Source: Trachelipus rathkii
Taxonomy: Eukaryota; Arthropoda; Malacostraca; Isopoda; Trachelipodidae
Length of the DNA stretch: 50,000 nt
Reading direction: 5' to 3'
NCBI GenBank assembly: GCA_015478945.1
Contig: JABUQX010095308.1
Span: 1 to 50,000 of the forward strand
A program made the translations under genes and the position numbers. Shown here one piece after another: positions 1 through 11,810 of the stretch; the first letter of the stretch is position 1; every line of letters begins with the position of its first letter. The notes under the pieces are model-generated. The model had not been told where the DNA came from, made no database searches, and saw nothing but the letters and a program-made list of their open reading frames with translations.

Positions 1-99
1 AAAGTCAGATAGAATTATACCAGGGAGTCGACCAACAATGTAATAGTGTCCTCTTTCCCTGGGTGATATGAGAGATATGGATCTTTGCTAATTTAGTGG

Positions 100-455
100 G
101 AAGCCTAGGCTATATATACTATATAAACTAATAATATTATTACTATATATTATATATTATATTTAATATAATTTTGAGAGACGACACGAATAAAAATTAT
201 GGAAGTACAAATATATATATTATTATATATAATATATATAATATATATAAATATATATACGTATATATATATATATATATATAATTAATATATATATTAT
301 ATATAATATATATATTATATAATTATATATATATTATATTTATAATATATATATATATATATAATATATATAATATATATTATATATATATATGTATATC
401 GTTATCATATATTATATATATATAGTATTATATATATATATATATATGATCAGTG
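100..455. repeat. AT-rich irregular (TA)n tract
   Basis: The stretch is almost entirely A and T, with short TA runs broken by extra A or T bases. I see no coding signal. It resembles a TA microsatellite with many indels, unlike the pure TA tracts seen beyond 33 kb. Confidence 0.85.
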
Positions 456-842
456 GCGTATATGAGATGAGATGAGATGCTTGTAGAAAATGGATGAAAA
501 AGAGAGGAGAGGTTGGAGAGAAGAGAATATGTTAGGCTCGGCAGAGTACTGATAGAGTTGAAAAGGCTGGAAAAGAAGACACCCAACATGGGAAAAATCC
601 GGAAACGAGTTTTACGGAAGAAGATAAGTGACAGGCGTAAGAAAGGCTGGTTTTAATATGCTTAGAATTACACGGAAAAGCTCGACACCAATGGACGAGC
701 TATAAAGGGCGAAAAGTTTTTGTTGTGTTCCCTTGATTTAATAACGTTTTTTTTGAAGAGCCCAACTAATAAAATTGAACCTCAAACTTTTTTCATAAAT
801 GAGCAAGGTATAACAACTAAGAACAAATAAAGTAAATAAATA
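456..842. other. gene-less spacer
   Basis: This is purine-rich sequence of normal complexity with no recognisable protein on either strand. It contains GAAGATAAGTGACAGGC (620-636), which recurs exactly at 4278-4294 inside LINE-A. It ends in A-rich AAATAAATAA just before the dispersed repeat at 843. Confidence 0.6.
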
Positions 843-1230
843 AGGATGGGCTGGAGGGCATATTTACATAAGGAAGGTAGTCCTCCCACACAGGTCACAG
901 CACAGCCCACATAACTTTCCTAGACCACCGACGAAGGGGTAGGCTGTGGATCAAGGAACCTCCAACTGTATATGCCGGGAGAAACGTACGGAACAACAAT
1001 AACAGTTAGAGCCCGAGATCTGTACACCAAGTGTAGAACAGCCCCTCGCCAGTTTAGCTTAAGGTTCGAACGTGTTCTAACAAGTTGAGGCCGAGTCAAA
1101 GGCAAGCGAAGGACGTTTTATAGCCTGTACTCATTTCCTACGGGGAAGAAGTGGAGGTGGCTGAAGACCATCGGAAGAGGCGCCGGAATAGCCCAAGGGG
1201 CTGTGACTGGGAAAAAAGGGAGGACCTCGT
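843..1230 (-). repeat. dispersed repeat, copy 1 (probable 3' tail of LINE-A)
   Basis: This block aligns in the same orientation with 11142-11560. Shared landmarks are GGATGGGCTGGA at the start, a CAGGTCACAG motif, CTCGCC followed by AGGTTCGA, and AAAAAGGGAGG near the end. Both copies lie just downstream (minus strand) of a LINE ORF2 C-terminus, so I read the block as the family's 3' untranslated tail. A short tRNA-type B-box look-alike (GGTTCGA) sits near 1063, but no convincing A box was found, so a SINE origin is only an alternative. Confidence 0.6.
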
Positions 1231-4200
1231 TGAACGAGGAAAATTACGTATTTAAAGAGACTGACGAGTGCGAATTTAATAATTAATAATAATAATATAT
1301 ATTTTTTTTTGAGTGCTGTACAGGGATCTCCACCTAGTACAGCGGAATCGCGGCTATGACCGTGTAGGAAACTAACACCGGGGAATGCTTTCTGAACGAG
1401 AGTAATACAGACTGAGATGGTTAGATCTTATATAAAACTGTTAGTATTCAATAGGATGGCAAAAACGAGATCGCTACGAAAGTGAGATGAATCGGATAAT
1501 ATGTGCTGAAGGCGATGCTGAAGAGGAATAGTTAGCACATCAGGAAAGAACTTGCTTCTAAAGGCTGAGATGGCCACGCAATCCACCAAAAGAGATGAAA
1601 CGACTTGAGAGACAATGGAGGAGCAAAACTGAGACCAGGTGGGAGATCCCCTGCACATAAGAAACTCTGGTAAGATTTGTATGACGCGACGCAATCAAAG
1701 CCAGGATCACTCCAGAAGGTGACTCCTCTTACTGATGAGACGACGGCCAATGCTCGGATGTTGACGTTCCGAAGTTTGGCGCCACGGAACATCCTCCGCC
1801 CAACATAACTGCCAGCCAGAGGAAACCCCGACGCAATGAGATGGAGCTCCAGGAACACCTACATGGGAGGGAACTCATGTTGTGGCTTCTGCGCAGGGCA
1901 AAGCAAGCGAGGGACCGTGTTGAATGCTACATCCAAGAGGGTTCCGCGGTTGACTGGTCAGGTAACGACCTGGAGGGCGCTTCGAGATCGGAAAAGATGG
2001 TATAACGGTCCAGACCACGGGTGAAAGGGTACTAATTCTGTCTCAAAAAACATGGACATCGCTAATCAGTTCAGGCTGAAAAAAAAAAACGACAATACGG
2101 TGTAAGGGTGTGGATACAGTGACGTCCAGAAACACAGATGAAGCTCCACCCATTTCCCTCTTCTTGGGAACCATCGGTGTAAATCGCATAAGAGTCGCGT
2201 TGGACTCACGGTGAGACGAAAGGCAATACCTCAATCTGCACGGTGTCCGGTGCACGACTTAGTTCGAAAGACTGATACTAAATGCAGAGAGCAGGAATGT
2301 CGGATAAACCAGAACCACTTAGATAGGGTAGAGTAAAATCATGTGCATGACGCTCGCTGAGAAGGTCGAGGAAAGCGAAAGTAAAGTAAAACCCCAGCAA
2401 AATGAAAAGGTAGAGGAGTTGTTACGGACGCGCTCAATTATAGATGTTAAAGGTCGACGAGGCTAGGAACGACAGATCAAATACGGAAAGACAATAGGCG
2501 GCTGGCTCCTCCGCAGGGCTAGGGGCAGACTCAAACCCACCAGCTCCCCTCCAGAGCTTTCCATTAGTGAGGGAACGGAATGCTGCCTTGGCAATTCTCA
2601 GACGCTTCGGTCTGAATGGGGGTCAAAAGACGGAGGTAGGCTGAAAGGTCTGCCGGGCATAAGATCCATTTAGCCGTACCAGCATGCATGTAAAGTGGAG
2701 CAGGTTTTTTTCTGTCGTCCAAGTCCTTGAAGGTGACAGTGCCATAAAGATCCAAGAAACGGCCGCAGATTAGCTTTGAGCGAGAGTAATATAGAGGAAG
2801 GTACGCAGCGGCGCTTATCGAGCAGCAAACCCAGGAACCGCACGCGTCGGGCTCACAGCGGTTTGGGGGGTCATAAAGGCGCAAGCATGTGTGGATTGGA
2901 GTCGACCTACGAACGATTTTTCCGAAAAGCACGGCTGTAGTTTTCGAAGTGGAGATGTCAAAGCCACGGCAGAACACCAGGAGAAACCCTATCGATCGTG
3001 AGTTGAAGTCGACATACCATGCAAGGAAGTTTACTCCAAGATGGTACAGGGCAGATCGTCAACAAGTAGATGGACGCAGCGCACAATGGTCGGGATTTTT
3101 AATCGCAAGTCGAACATTGAAACTATTGCCGATAAAGCAATAAGCTAAGTACAGCTGCTGCACACCCTTCGTCAGGCCAACAAACAATTGCTCGAAAAGT
3201 GATATTTAAACAACAGACTAAAACCGAATCGATCGACATAAATAATGAAGAAGAGAGGGAAGTTAACCCCATATGCCCAAGGAAGGAAGCCCGCAAACCC
3301 CCTACAACCTCCAATTGCGTCATACCCTTTTGAGGTCAAAGATTCTGGCCAAAAGTCATGTTTGTTCGAAAGCAAATAGACTCGCGAACGTTCGTGAGGT
3401 CCAAGACCGGAAGGAAGGACCTGGAAAATAGGAGCGATGGCGGACGAAAACCAAATTTGGTAGGAGGAAATGTCATGGAGTTGCTTCAGAGTTACATTAA
3501 GATGACCACCAATCTTTCCATGAGCTTACAGGTATTGCTGGATCAATGAAATAGGGCGATGGTTATCAGAAGAAAGTCCGGATCCTTCCAGGTTTTGGAA
3601 TGGGACGAATATATGCAGGTAGGACAGACGGGAAGGGAAGACCTCCGACCATAATTCTACTGAATAAGCCGAGAAGGATGAGGATGCTGAGCTCTGAAGG
3701 AGAGTCGTAGGGGCCTGGCGTCCTTCCCCGCAAAGGTTTGAGGGGTCCTGACTCTGGCTAGGGTGAGACACTGTTGTATGCGGCAAGTTCTGGCACTCAG
3801 TGGACGACAGAAAAAATCTGTTGAAGCCCTCCCCCCCCGCAGGCGGGCCAGAAGAAAAGGGTTCAGGATACCGGGAGCACCCGCGATGGAGCAGGACACG
3901 AAAATGATGACCGCACCTTTTAAACGAACGGAGAGATTGACCAGACGGTTGAGGCAGTAAAGCGAGGATAGGCGGATCTGGCAATGGTTTTCGTGATAAA
4001 TGTCTCTCTTTTTGATGGACCCGATGAGCACAGGCGTGGAAGCGTTTGCAAAAAAGAACTATCTTCCGCGTACTCAACGATTAATACGCGCGGAGAGCGC
4101 GGCCGCGAAAGGCCTAAACGAATCAATTTGGAAGGTGGTGGACTTCTTATAAACTGTATTCTTTCACATTGGCCTGAGCAGATTCCTGGTTGCCACAAGG

Positions 4201-4530
4201 GGAGGTCGTCCGATTTATCGGGGCCAAGATGAACGGGTATCATGCGCAGTCAGCCGCCTGAAGGACTTCTTACCTGAGAAGATAAGTGACAGGCATCGGC
4301 GGCGACGCGAACAGGGTAGTTGTCAGGGAAACATGGGAAAGTAAGTGGCCTGAATGAATGGAAGACCAGTCTGCTCTGTTGTAGCGCCAGCGAATAGGGG
4401 TAAAAATATATAATTTGTTTTAGAGTCGTGTACATGACCCACCAATCTCACAGAGAAGCGCTTATACTGGGCTCGAAAAAATTCAGCCCATGGGAGTATG
4501 CTGTCATAATAAATCTTCGTGCTCAAAGGA
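1231..4530 (-). mobile_element. LINE-A: degraded non-LTR retrotransposon with RT and RNase H
   Basis: On the minus strand this holds, in order, an endonuclease C-terminus, the endonuclease-RT linker, RT, RNase H and an ORF2 C-terminal region, followed by the tail repeat at 843-1230. The element is truncated at its 5' side, where only the end of the endonuclease is visible near 4320, and it abuts the 3' end of LINE-B near 4540. RT plus RNase H places it among the I/LOA/R1-type clades; the exact clade cannot be set by eye. The many frame changes are either decay or assembly error. Confidence 0.75.
1428..4330 (-). pseudogene. LINE-A ORF2: EN end, RT and RNase H, frame-broken
   Basis: Read on the minus strand across several frames. 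A DNYPV remnant of the endonuclease SDHxP motif lies near 4320. The RT entry motif SSDNHRPISL is at 3542-3579. A VDD catalytic pair (frame LLVDDL) is at 3051-3071, and the RT thumb motif FDISTSKTTAVLF at about 2925-2965. RNase H follows: IYTDGS (first Asp) at 2171-2195 and SRSALQ near 1975-1995, which matches the second catalytic block SDSRSAL with its Asp lost. The C-terminal segment HILSDSSHFRSDL is at about 1460-1510. In functional families this protein nicks target DNA and copies the RNA in place. No single frame spans more than about 180 codons, so this copy is not coding as assembled. Confidence 0.7.
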
Positions 4531-4714
4531 AGATTTGGATGGGGAATGAATATTTAAACACCAATATTTATAAATTAAAAAATAAATAAAATTATACACT
4601 TTGTATACTGATGTCAATATTGAACATTAAAATCACCCAGTATTGTTATATCAAAGAATGGAGCAATTTTGAAATAACAATAAAAATAATATTAATGCTA
4701 TAAAGTGGGAAGAT

Positions 4715-7700
4715 TCAGAAATAATTATGGGTAATCTTTTCTAAGAAGGTGTATATGTGCCGTAAAGTAGGAAATGACGTTACGGTTGTATGGGTCCAAT
4801 CATATTGAAAATATGTGCTGAACAGATGATTAGGGTGTGGCAACGCAAAATTTGCAATGGTAGGAGAGGTCGTGACATATAGTGACGCTGAGTGATATTG
4901 GCTTGGTGCCAATTAGGAGGCGTGCAAGTATCACCATACTCGAATAAGCGCTTTCGTCGGTGGAAGGAAAACCACTCCCGATGATCGGCTTTATTTTCTA
5001 AGTCCGCTCAACCGCTGATCATGCACTCTTGCCAATATTATAGATCGAAAACCTTGTCGGAAAACAGGATAGTAATCTGATGGGATGCAACCTGTCGAAT
5101 GGCATCCGGGAGGTAACGATGGAACAACTACGAAAAAAGAGGAGGTGGTCCATTTTAAGCTCTTTGGTCAGCGCTTTCAAATTGCCAGTTACCACCTACA
5201 TGATAAGGGGTCCAACATATATAATTTTTTTTCCTACGGAAATGGAGCAGCCGAAAAAATTGTTGTACGGCGAATACCAATAAAGCTAAAATAAGGATTT
5301 TCAAAGCTTTTTTTAGGCGCGCTGAGCGAATCTGAATAAATGCATGAGTGGATCTGTTAAGGAAATTAGAAATTCGAGAAAGGACAGAAGTACAGGCATT
5401 AATTCTGCCGTGAAAATTGAAGCAAGGAAAGGTTGCGTCAGGAAAGACAGAAAACGCACCCACACTGTCCCTGTTTTAGAGCGTCAGGTAAACACTGGAG
5501 TAAATTATATCATGAACTGCGGAATGAGACAGGATGAAGACTTTTTAACAAGGCAAGCCGGATGACATAGATTTGGAAGACAGGGTTAAGCAAGCACATG
5601 GTGGGAGCGGGGAATAGCCAGGGTGTGCCTTCTTGTAAGAGAAAGGCAGCACGTTTTGCCAAAGGGCTGTTGAGGAAATTTAGGGTGCTATGAACGTGTT
5701 TAGGCAAATGGACCAGTAATTGGGTTCTGATGTATCCTGCAGAATCGGTGCAAGAGCAGACGTATTTTGCTTGATAAACTGAATAGCTTGTTAGGAAAGT
5801 ACTTTTAAGAGAAGGAGTGGCATCACATTGGTTCAACTTCAAGGCTCACCCGGAAGGACGATCGGCAAGGCTCCAGTGGAGATTCGGATTGCCTCATTTT
5901 GGATGGGATTAATAGGTGTAGGTAGTGTTTGTGGAGGTCTTGGCGTACGCTGCAGCAGCATAGGTCCGCTTCGATCCGATATTAGGGCCGATGTGAGGGT
6001 AAAAGGGACTTGTGATCAGTAACCCAAGATTTTGAGAGCGAGTGACGCTAACAGAAGTCAAGCGCGCGATGAACAAATTGTTTTCCAGGTGTTTAAAATT
6101 GCGGATGTTAACATATGTTAGATGGTCATCTAGAATGAGTCCTACGAATTTGACCTGTGAAGTAACAAGAATAGGCGAACCCGTATAAGGTTAGATTTGT
6201 TGGAAGAAAGTGGCAAGTTTTTTTCGATTCCCTTTTTTTTAAAAAAGCACTGCTAGGTTTTGGGGAGAAAAACGGGAACGCATGGAGTTACACATTGTGA
6301 ATAAATTCTCAATAGAATAGTTGAAGTTGCGTTCGAGAAAGGCACACTTGGCACGGTATGTATAAGCACAGGTCATGGACATATAGAGAGAGATAATCTG
6401 ACAGTCGATGGATACGAAAGCAAAGATAATCATTAAATCCGAGAGCAGAATAGTAGTACATAACTTATGTACAACTACCGAACCTGGACGCCAATCCGAG
6501 TAAGCTAGCGTGACAGAATAGAAGAGCACCGAACCTGGACTAGATCTGTTTGACTAAGAAGGCAAATTTGCAAATTGAAGAGAGAGGAGTTGTCCGCGGA
6601 GACCGAGCGAGGAGTTTAAGAATCCCAGTTCTCCAAGTTGTATCTGCAATAAGCTTTTTCAAGGTCAAAAAACACACCAAGAACATCCTCCAGTTGAAGA
6701 AGGCTTCGCCGTAACTGTCATGTCTAAGAGTTTTACACAAGGGGTCCGCAGTACAGGATCAACGAGTCTATTACTTGCAGGAAACCAAATAAACTGGAAA
6801 GTTTTAGAAAGCCTTGGCGGTCCATAATGAAAGGGAGGAAGCGGCAAGAAACCATTTACGTCTCCAAATTAAGTAAGTTAGAAGCACAATGATATGAATG
6901 ATCAGCAGAATCTGAGTCTTTTGGTTGTAGTATCGACCCACGCTACATTCATCCGATCTTTGCCAGAGGTATATAATCATGAGAGAATAGGAATTACAAA
7001 CAAGCTGTTAGTCCAAATATATGGGAAAGAAGATTCTATCTCAGATCTCTAAGTATATATAGTCCAAATAAATACTGATGGCCAAGAGGATGGTATGACG
7101 GAGCATGATGTAGAAATCATGTTCTGGACAAGAGCACCGTCTTTTCGCTATTCGCCATCGCATTGATACTCTACAAGTGTAAAAAGGCAGTTGTAGGTAT
7201 GATCTTCCATTTCGGCGAGATTGAAAAATCTGGCAGTCTGATCTTCCTCAGTTTTTGAAAGCGTTTGGCGTAGCGGAAGGAACTCTAGTGGTAGCAAGCT
7301 TAACCTAACGCATCGCTGAACAACAGAAGATCGTGTCAGTTCATATCAGGCCCATGAAACGGAGGAACTCGTGGGTGGAGTTGTTGGAGCGAACAAGAAT
7401 ATTTTTCTGTGTATTTTCCACCTAAAGGAAGGGGAGTTTGTGGAGTTATGAACTTTAACAGTCATATGTAAATTCGAAAAAATTGTTATTGCGCGTTATT
7501 GGCACGATTAATTTGGCGATTACTTCGGCGAGACATCGCTTTAAAGATAATCATGTTTGGGTGGTACTAAGGTCCTTTGCATTATGCCTGTAGAGTTTCT
7601 TTATTCTCTCGGTGGTTTGGTGCGCACGTTGGACAACAAGGGGTTGCCGACCGCCTGCCTGGGGAAGATTGTGCGAATACAAGCTTGCGCTGCCGAGACG

Positions 7701-8530
7701 CACGACTTTGCTGAGGGAACGAAAGCATCAACGAACAGTCGGAAAGTCGGTTATTGAAGGGAGAAAGAGTGATAGCTGTGGTCTGATAAAAAAGCCCACT
7801 CCGCTAGATCATAAGGCCAGCTGGAGTTTAGGTTTTGCAATGGACTTGGTGCAGCTCATTTAAAAGCGTATTGGGTATGGATCACTGCCGAGAATAAATA
7901 TATCAGACGCGGGACCTGGTAAAACGATCATGATGGGAATGGGAGCAAAAGATAATCAATACAAGAAGTGTGTAGTATCCTAAAGACGTTCATAGGTGGA
8001 GTCCTGTGTCTAAGGATCCCAGGAAAGGGTTAGGAGACTTATTAGGCTCTTGGCCTTGGACGAAAGTAAGAGAAGATCTGGCCCATAAGGGGTGCGGAGG
8101 TTCGAAGTCTGCTAGTATAAGACCCGGCTAGGAGCTGTTTTAAAAGAATCAGCTAAGTCTTAAAAACTTTAGTAATTTACACTACTTCGGAGCTAAGTAA
8201 GATTGAGCAGAATAGTAAGGTCGGTGGACAAGGGAATTACGTGCTGCTACTCGCGATGAGTTTAGTTTGGAAGAGGGACTTTGGGGAATAGAGGGGGGGG
8301 GGACAGATTGGTGATGAGTATTCCTGCACCTCCCCTATCATTGTAAACAGTATTTTCTAGTTAGCGGGACTTTATATTACACAGTTGAAAGAAGTCCGCG
8401 ATGAACAATACGTCGAAATGTTCCTGTCAAACCATATGCATGTTTGGTTCCTATTTATTAGTTGAACAAGTTCTTCGAAATTAAGAATAGTAGCCACAAC
8501 ACAATTCCATTGCAGGAAAGTGGCCATGCT
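4715..8530 (-). pseudogene. LINE-B ORF2: endonuclease, RT, RNase H, frame-broken
   Basis: Minus strand. The endonuclease starts with TFLQWNC near 8515. A RGGAGILI block follows near 8310, and GSDPYPI (the SDH motif with His changed to Pro) is at 7866-7886. In RT, VLGVFFDLEKAY runs at 6690-6650, followed after a frame change by DTTWRTGILK. The active site reads YVHD at about 6370-6388, where the family norm is YVDD. The thumb motif FRFSPQNLAVLF is near 6245-6280, and the post-RT block NEAIRISTGA is near 5870-5900. RNase H shows CWTPYHVGGN and SADQRA near 5155-5215, matching the third catalytic block (W-P-H-G-N-AD). The C-terminal tail runs to about 4715. Missing catalytic residues and multiple frame changes make this copy inactive as written. 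Confidence 0.72.
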
Positions 8531-8559
8531 ATGTGGTTATGAACATTATGGATGGTCTT

Positions 8560-9950
8560 TTTGAGACTTGTCTCTATGTGACATAGGGTAGTAATTGGGG
8601 CAAATATTAGATTAGAGGGGAACGGCTGAGACGTTTGGATCTCGGCGGAGAGGAGCAACAAATCTGGTGGTAAAGAATAGTCATACAAAGGAGATTTGCG
8701 TTGTACGACTGCTTTTGGGAAAGGAGTTTTTCAGTAGTATTTTGTGGGGGGGGCTTCCACCATGAATAGAGATAAGTCAAGCCTTAACTAGATCCATATT
8801 ATTCATTGACTTGTAATGGGTTTGGTTCGTCGTTGGAAGTGCAACCGAAATGCTGATGTTTATTAATGGGAGCAGTATCAGTATCTGCAAACAAGCAGAT
8901 TCAGAAATGTGAGGGAATATAGGGCTGTTTTCAATGGAAGAGAGGAAGGAAGGTGTCACGGAAGGGTGTATCTTTATGAGAATGTGTTGGAGTTATGAAA
9001 TTGGGTCCCAATATTGGATTGTTGGATTGACAAGGTCCGATATTGGAGATTTTGTCCTAGTAATTTCTTGGAGTGATTTTGGCGAGAATTGACAGTCTCT
9101 GATTGGAGATGGGAGCCTCCTGGTCTCCTTCATGCCTCCAACGACCCAGCAACGCTTAGAGCGTTTGCGAGGTTTACGTTGAACAGTTTCACTTTTCTTG
9201 GAAGTGCAGGAGCATTAGAAAGAGAATGGGTCTTCACATGCTCCATTTTGGAGCTATTATCCAGTTCATTCTTCTAGGGTAAATAGAATCGTTAGGGAGA
9301 GAGCTGATAAAGGAAACTCGCGAGAAGAGTTATAGGAAGAATGTCAGAAGAGCTAGAATTATCTTGAGGATTAAAGGATTGATTGGTGGGTTGTACGACA
9401 GCTGTAGTTACATTTTTTACATCCTGTGCCGGTATATTTATGCGCGAGGTTCTTCGAGTTGTATTTTTACGTCTCGGTTATGTGTTTTTGTTTAAAAAAT
9501 TCGGTTGTTTATATTTTTAAACGAAAAAAATCTTTAGGAGCGTTCCTAAATTCGAATTTTAGAATTACATCTTTTTAGGGATTGAGATAATAGTGGGAAG
9601 CGGATTAAGGAAAAAGAAACGTCCTCTTGCATAAGTTTGTGAACCTATTTTGGTAAGTATGGGATATTGTGTTTGGCAGGAAATGTTTTCTAAATTTTGT
9701 ACTGGATGATACAGGTTTAGTCCTTGCTGTTTGTTGAGAGCCTAGTTACTCGGGATAGGGTTGTTTGATCGGCTTCTTGGCCAGAAGATTGAATCAAGGG
9801 CTGCTTTTGTCACTATTTGAGGAGTTGCTGTGTGGGGTAAATACAGGAGACATTGCAGTAACTGCCGAGTTTCACATGGAATTATAGAGAGAGTTTTGGG
9901 TAGGATGGGGTGTGTGGTTTGATCAGATTAACACGCGAAGGCGTTGGGTG
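8560..9950 (-). other. LINE-B ORF1/ORF2 inter-region, nothing recognised
   Basis: This lies between the ORF1 zinc knuckles and the endonuclease start on the minus strand. It probably covers the C-terminal part of ORF1 and the junction to ORF2. Frames are short, and I recognised no motif. A run of eight G is present near 8748. Confidence 0.4.
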
Positions 9951-10990
9951 CAGGCTGTAATTTGTGGCGTAGGAATTGACTTTGACTTGTCTGTTATTTA
10001 TTCTTCTTCCTCGGCTGGGCTATAGCCCTCTCCGCTCACTTTTGTATGGTACATAACGTCCAAAATCTCTTTTTCAAAACAGGTTAAAAGGGGCGATTTT
10101 GAAGGAAGAAGCAGATGTGGGGTCCTCCAAAGTTTCTAAAATACGGCGGGCATTTTGCACAGGAATTAAAATTAATTCTGCCCCGCAGATTGGGGTATAT
10201 GTCACTCGGTCCTACATATTTCGGGGATGACAAACGTTGACATTTGAAGCACCGTCTGGGTCGAGGGATAAACGTGCGACACCGACTTGTGAACCTATTT
10301 TCACTTTGTAGGTGGATGAGGGGTATTAAGGTCAACAACAAACGAGGATTTGGTTTGTCAAGATTCACAGGAGGGGATTGCTGTCTAGCGTTTGTAACGG
10401 AAAATCTTTTCTGGTCGAGATTTCTCATAATGACATCTAAATCTTCGTCTTTCCTTTCATAACAAAAAATAGTGCCTGTTAGATGTGTTTTAGATCAAGA
10501 GTACAAATATAAGGATTGTTTGAGAGATAGGTTAAGGATGACAATATGGAATTTGGTTTTCGATTACAGCTTGTACGAGGGATACATTCTATTAATCGTG
10601 ACTTGAGGTATCCTCTCAACTCCTAAAATTCTTCAAGTGCATAGCTGAGAAAAAATGGTTCTGTGATCATAAGAGCCTTTGGAGGTAGTGATCCGCAGTA
10701 ACTGATGGATATAATCGGGAATGATGTGTCTGCTGACATTCCTGGAGGGGGTGCAGCATATGGAGTAACGAATGAGAACGCAACTGTAACGGGGGGGGCA
10801 CCTTTGCGGGATTGCCCGACCGTTGGGGCACCTGGGGCGTATGGGATTTACTAACGTTGACGACATTGGTTGAAATTTTTGGCAAAGGACATAGCATTTC
10901 CAGAAAGAGAAAGTAAGGCATAGGTACCTGGTCTAGAAGTAATAGGGCCCGCGGTAGGGTCAGGCTGGGTACTTGAAACTGATGGTAATT
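9951..10990 (-). pseudogene. LINE-B ORF1 (gag-like, CCHC zinc knuckles), broken
   Basis: On the minus strand the frame at 10084-10428 reads PRPRRCFKCQR, then SDIYPNLRGRINF and later FGGPHIC. This is the arrangement of the tandem CCHC knuckles in Jockey/I ORF1 proteins, with some Cys and His lost. Upstream (10620-10990) is a proline- and serine-rich segment (for example SVSSTQPDPTAGP) typical of the ORF1 N-terminus. In working elements this RNA-binding protein coats the element RNA. The layout ORF1 then ORF2 on the same strand supports the LINE-B model. The ORF1 start is not visible. Confidence 0.6.
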
Positions 10991-11141
10991 GTTGTTGAAG
11001 CCGTATTTTGTTCAACAAAGCTCCTAAAATGTATCTAATGATAACGGCTTCTATTGCAAAAATTGTTTTTTTACTACAGCTTTCCACCAATGGATGAACA
11101 TGCGGTAAAAATAAAGCAAATGAGACAAACGTAAATAACAG

Positions 11142-11810
11142 GATGGGCTGGAAAGGCCTATATTTCATAAGGAAGGGTATCCTTCTCTCCACAACAGGTC
11201 ACAGTTCAGAGACCCACACAACCACCCGGACCCCACCCCGTAGGGTGGCTGTGGATGTGGCCTCGGAAGATCCTCCCGAACTCTCACGAGCTATAGGTGA
11301 CCCACACCGTGGTACCGACGAGACGGCACTTTATTCTTTATAATCTTTACGTAAAGCAGCGATATACAACAAAGCGTGGAACAGCTCCTCGCCGGTTAGC
11401 TTCAAGGTTCGAGTTCGCTATAATTGGCGACCAGTCAGAAGGGAGCTGAAATGGACGTTTTTTTCAACTGTAACCTCATCGAAGTATGGGAGTGAACTAA
11501 AACGCATGCGGGAGAGGACCGGAGCACCCGTGGGCCGTGATGGAAAAAGGGAGGGCAACCTTTATAATAATTAAAAAGGGCTTAATGGGATGAAGAAAAA
11601 AAGAGTTGAACTGTGATTAGGTGAATTGAAAGGACGGAAAATTTTGAAAATGAGGGGAAGAAGTTGAAGAAGTGAATGTGCAAATCTAATGCAGCGACAT
11701 GCTAAAAATCGCATAACGCTGGGGTGCGGAGGGACGCCAAAAAGACCCTCTTCTGCATCTGGTTTCATCGCTATAGCACAATGCCCAAGTTTGTAATCAA
11801 AGCATAACAC
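11142..11810 (-). mobile_element. 5'-truncated LINE-A family copy (tail plus ORF2 C-terminus)
   Basis: Positions 11142-11560 match the 843-1230 repeat in the same orientation. Directly upstream on the minus strand, 11571-11810 encodes an open stretch whose end (HSSTLFFFIPLSPF) aligns in register with the LINE-A C-terminus (HFRSDLVFAILLNTN). This is the usual form of a 5'-truncated LINE insertion. Its 3' tail faces the 5' end of LINE-B. Confidence 0.5.

Larger units (their letters stand above)
4545..10990 (-). mobile_element. LINE-B: near full-length RNase H-bearing non-LTR retrotransposon
   Basis: About 6.4 kb on the minus strand shows the full order ORF1 (proline-rich N-terminus, CCHC knuckles), endonuclease, RT, RNase H and C-terminal tail, which is the normal size and layout of an I/Jockey-superfamily element. 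The 3' end is A/T-rich near 4545-4700. Its motifs differ from LINE-A (for example YVHD against LLVDDL), so it is a second family. It lies between a LINE-A 3' fragment (11142-11810) and LINE-A itself, all in the same orientation. All its frames are broken by short indels. Confidence 0.75.

Noticed and set aside
620..4294. The repeated 17-mer as a target-site duplication of LINE-A
   Set aside because: The right copy lies inside the endonuclease remnant, not outside the element.
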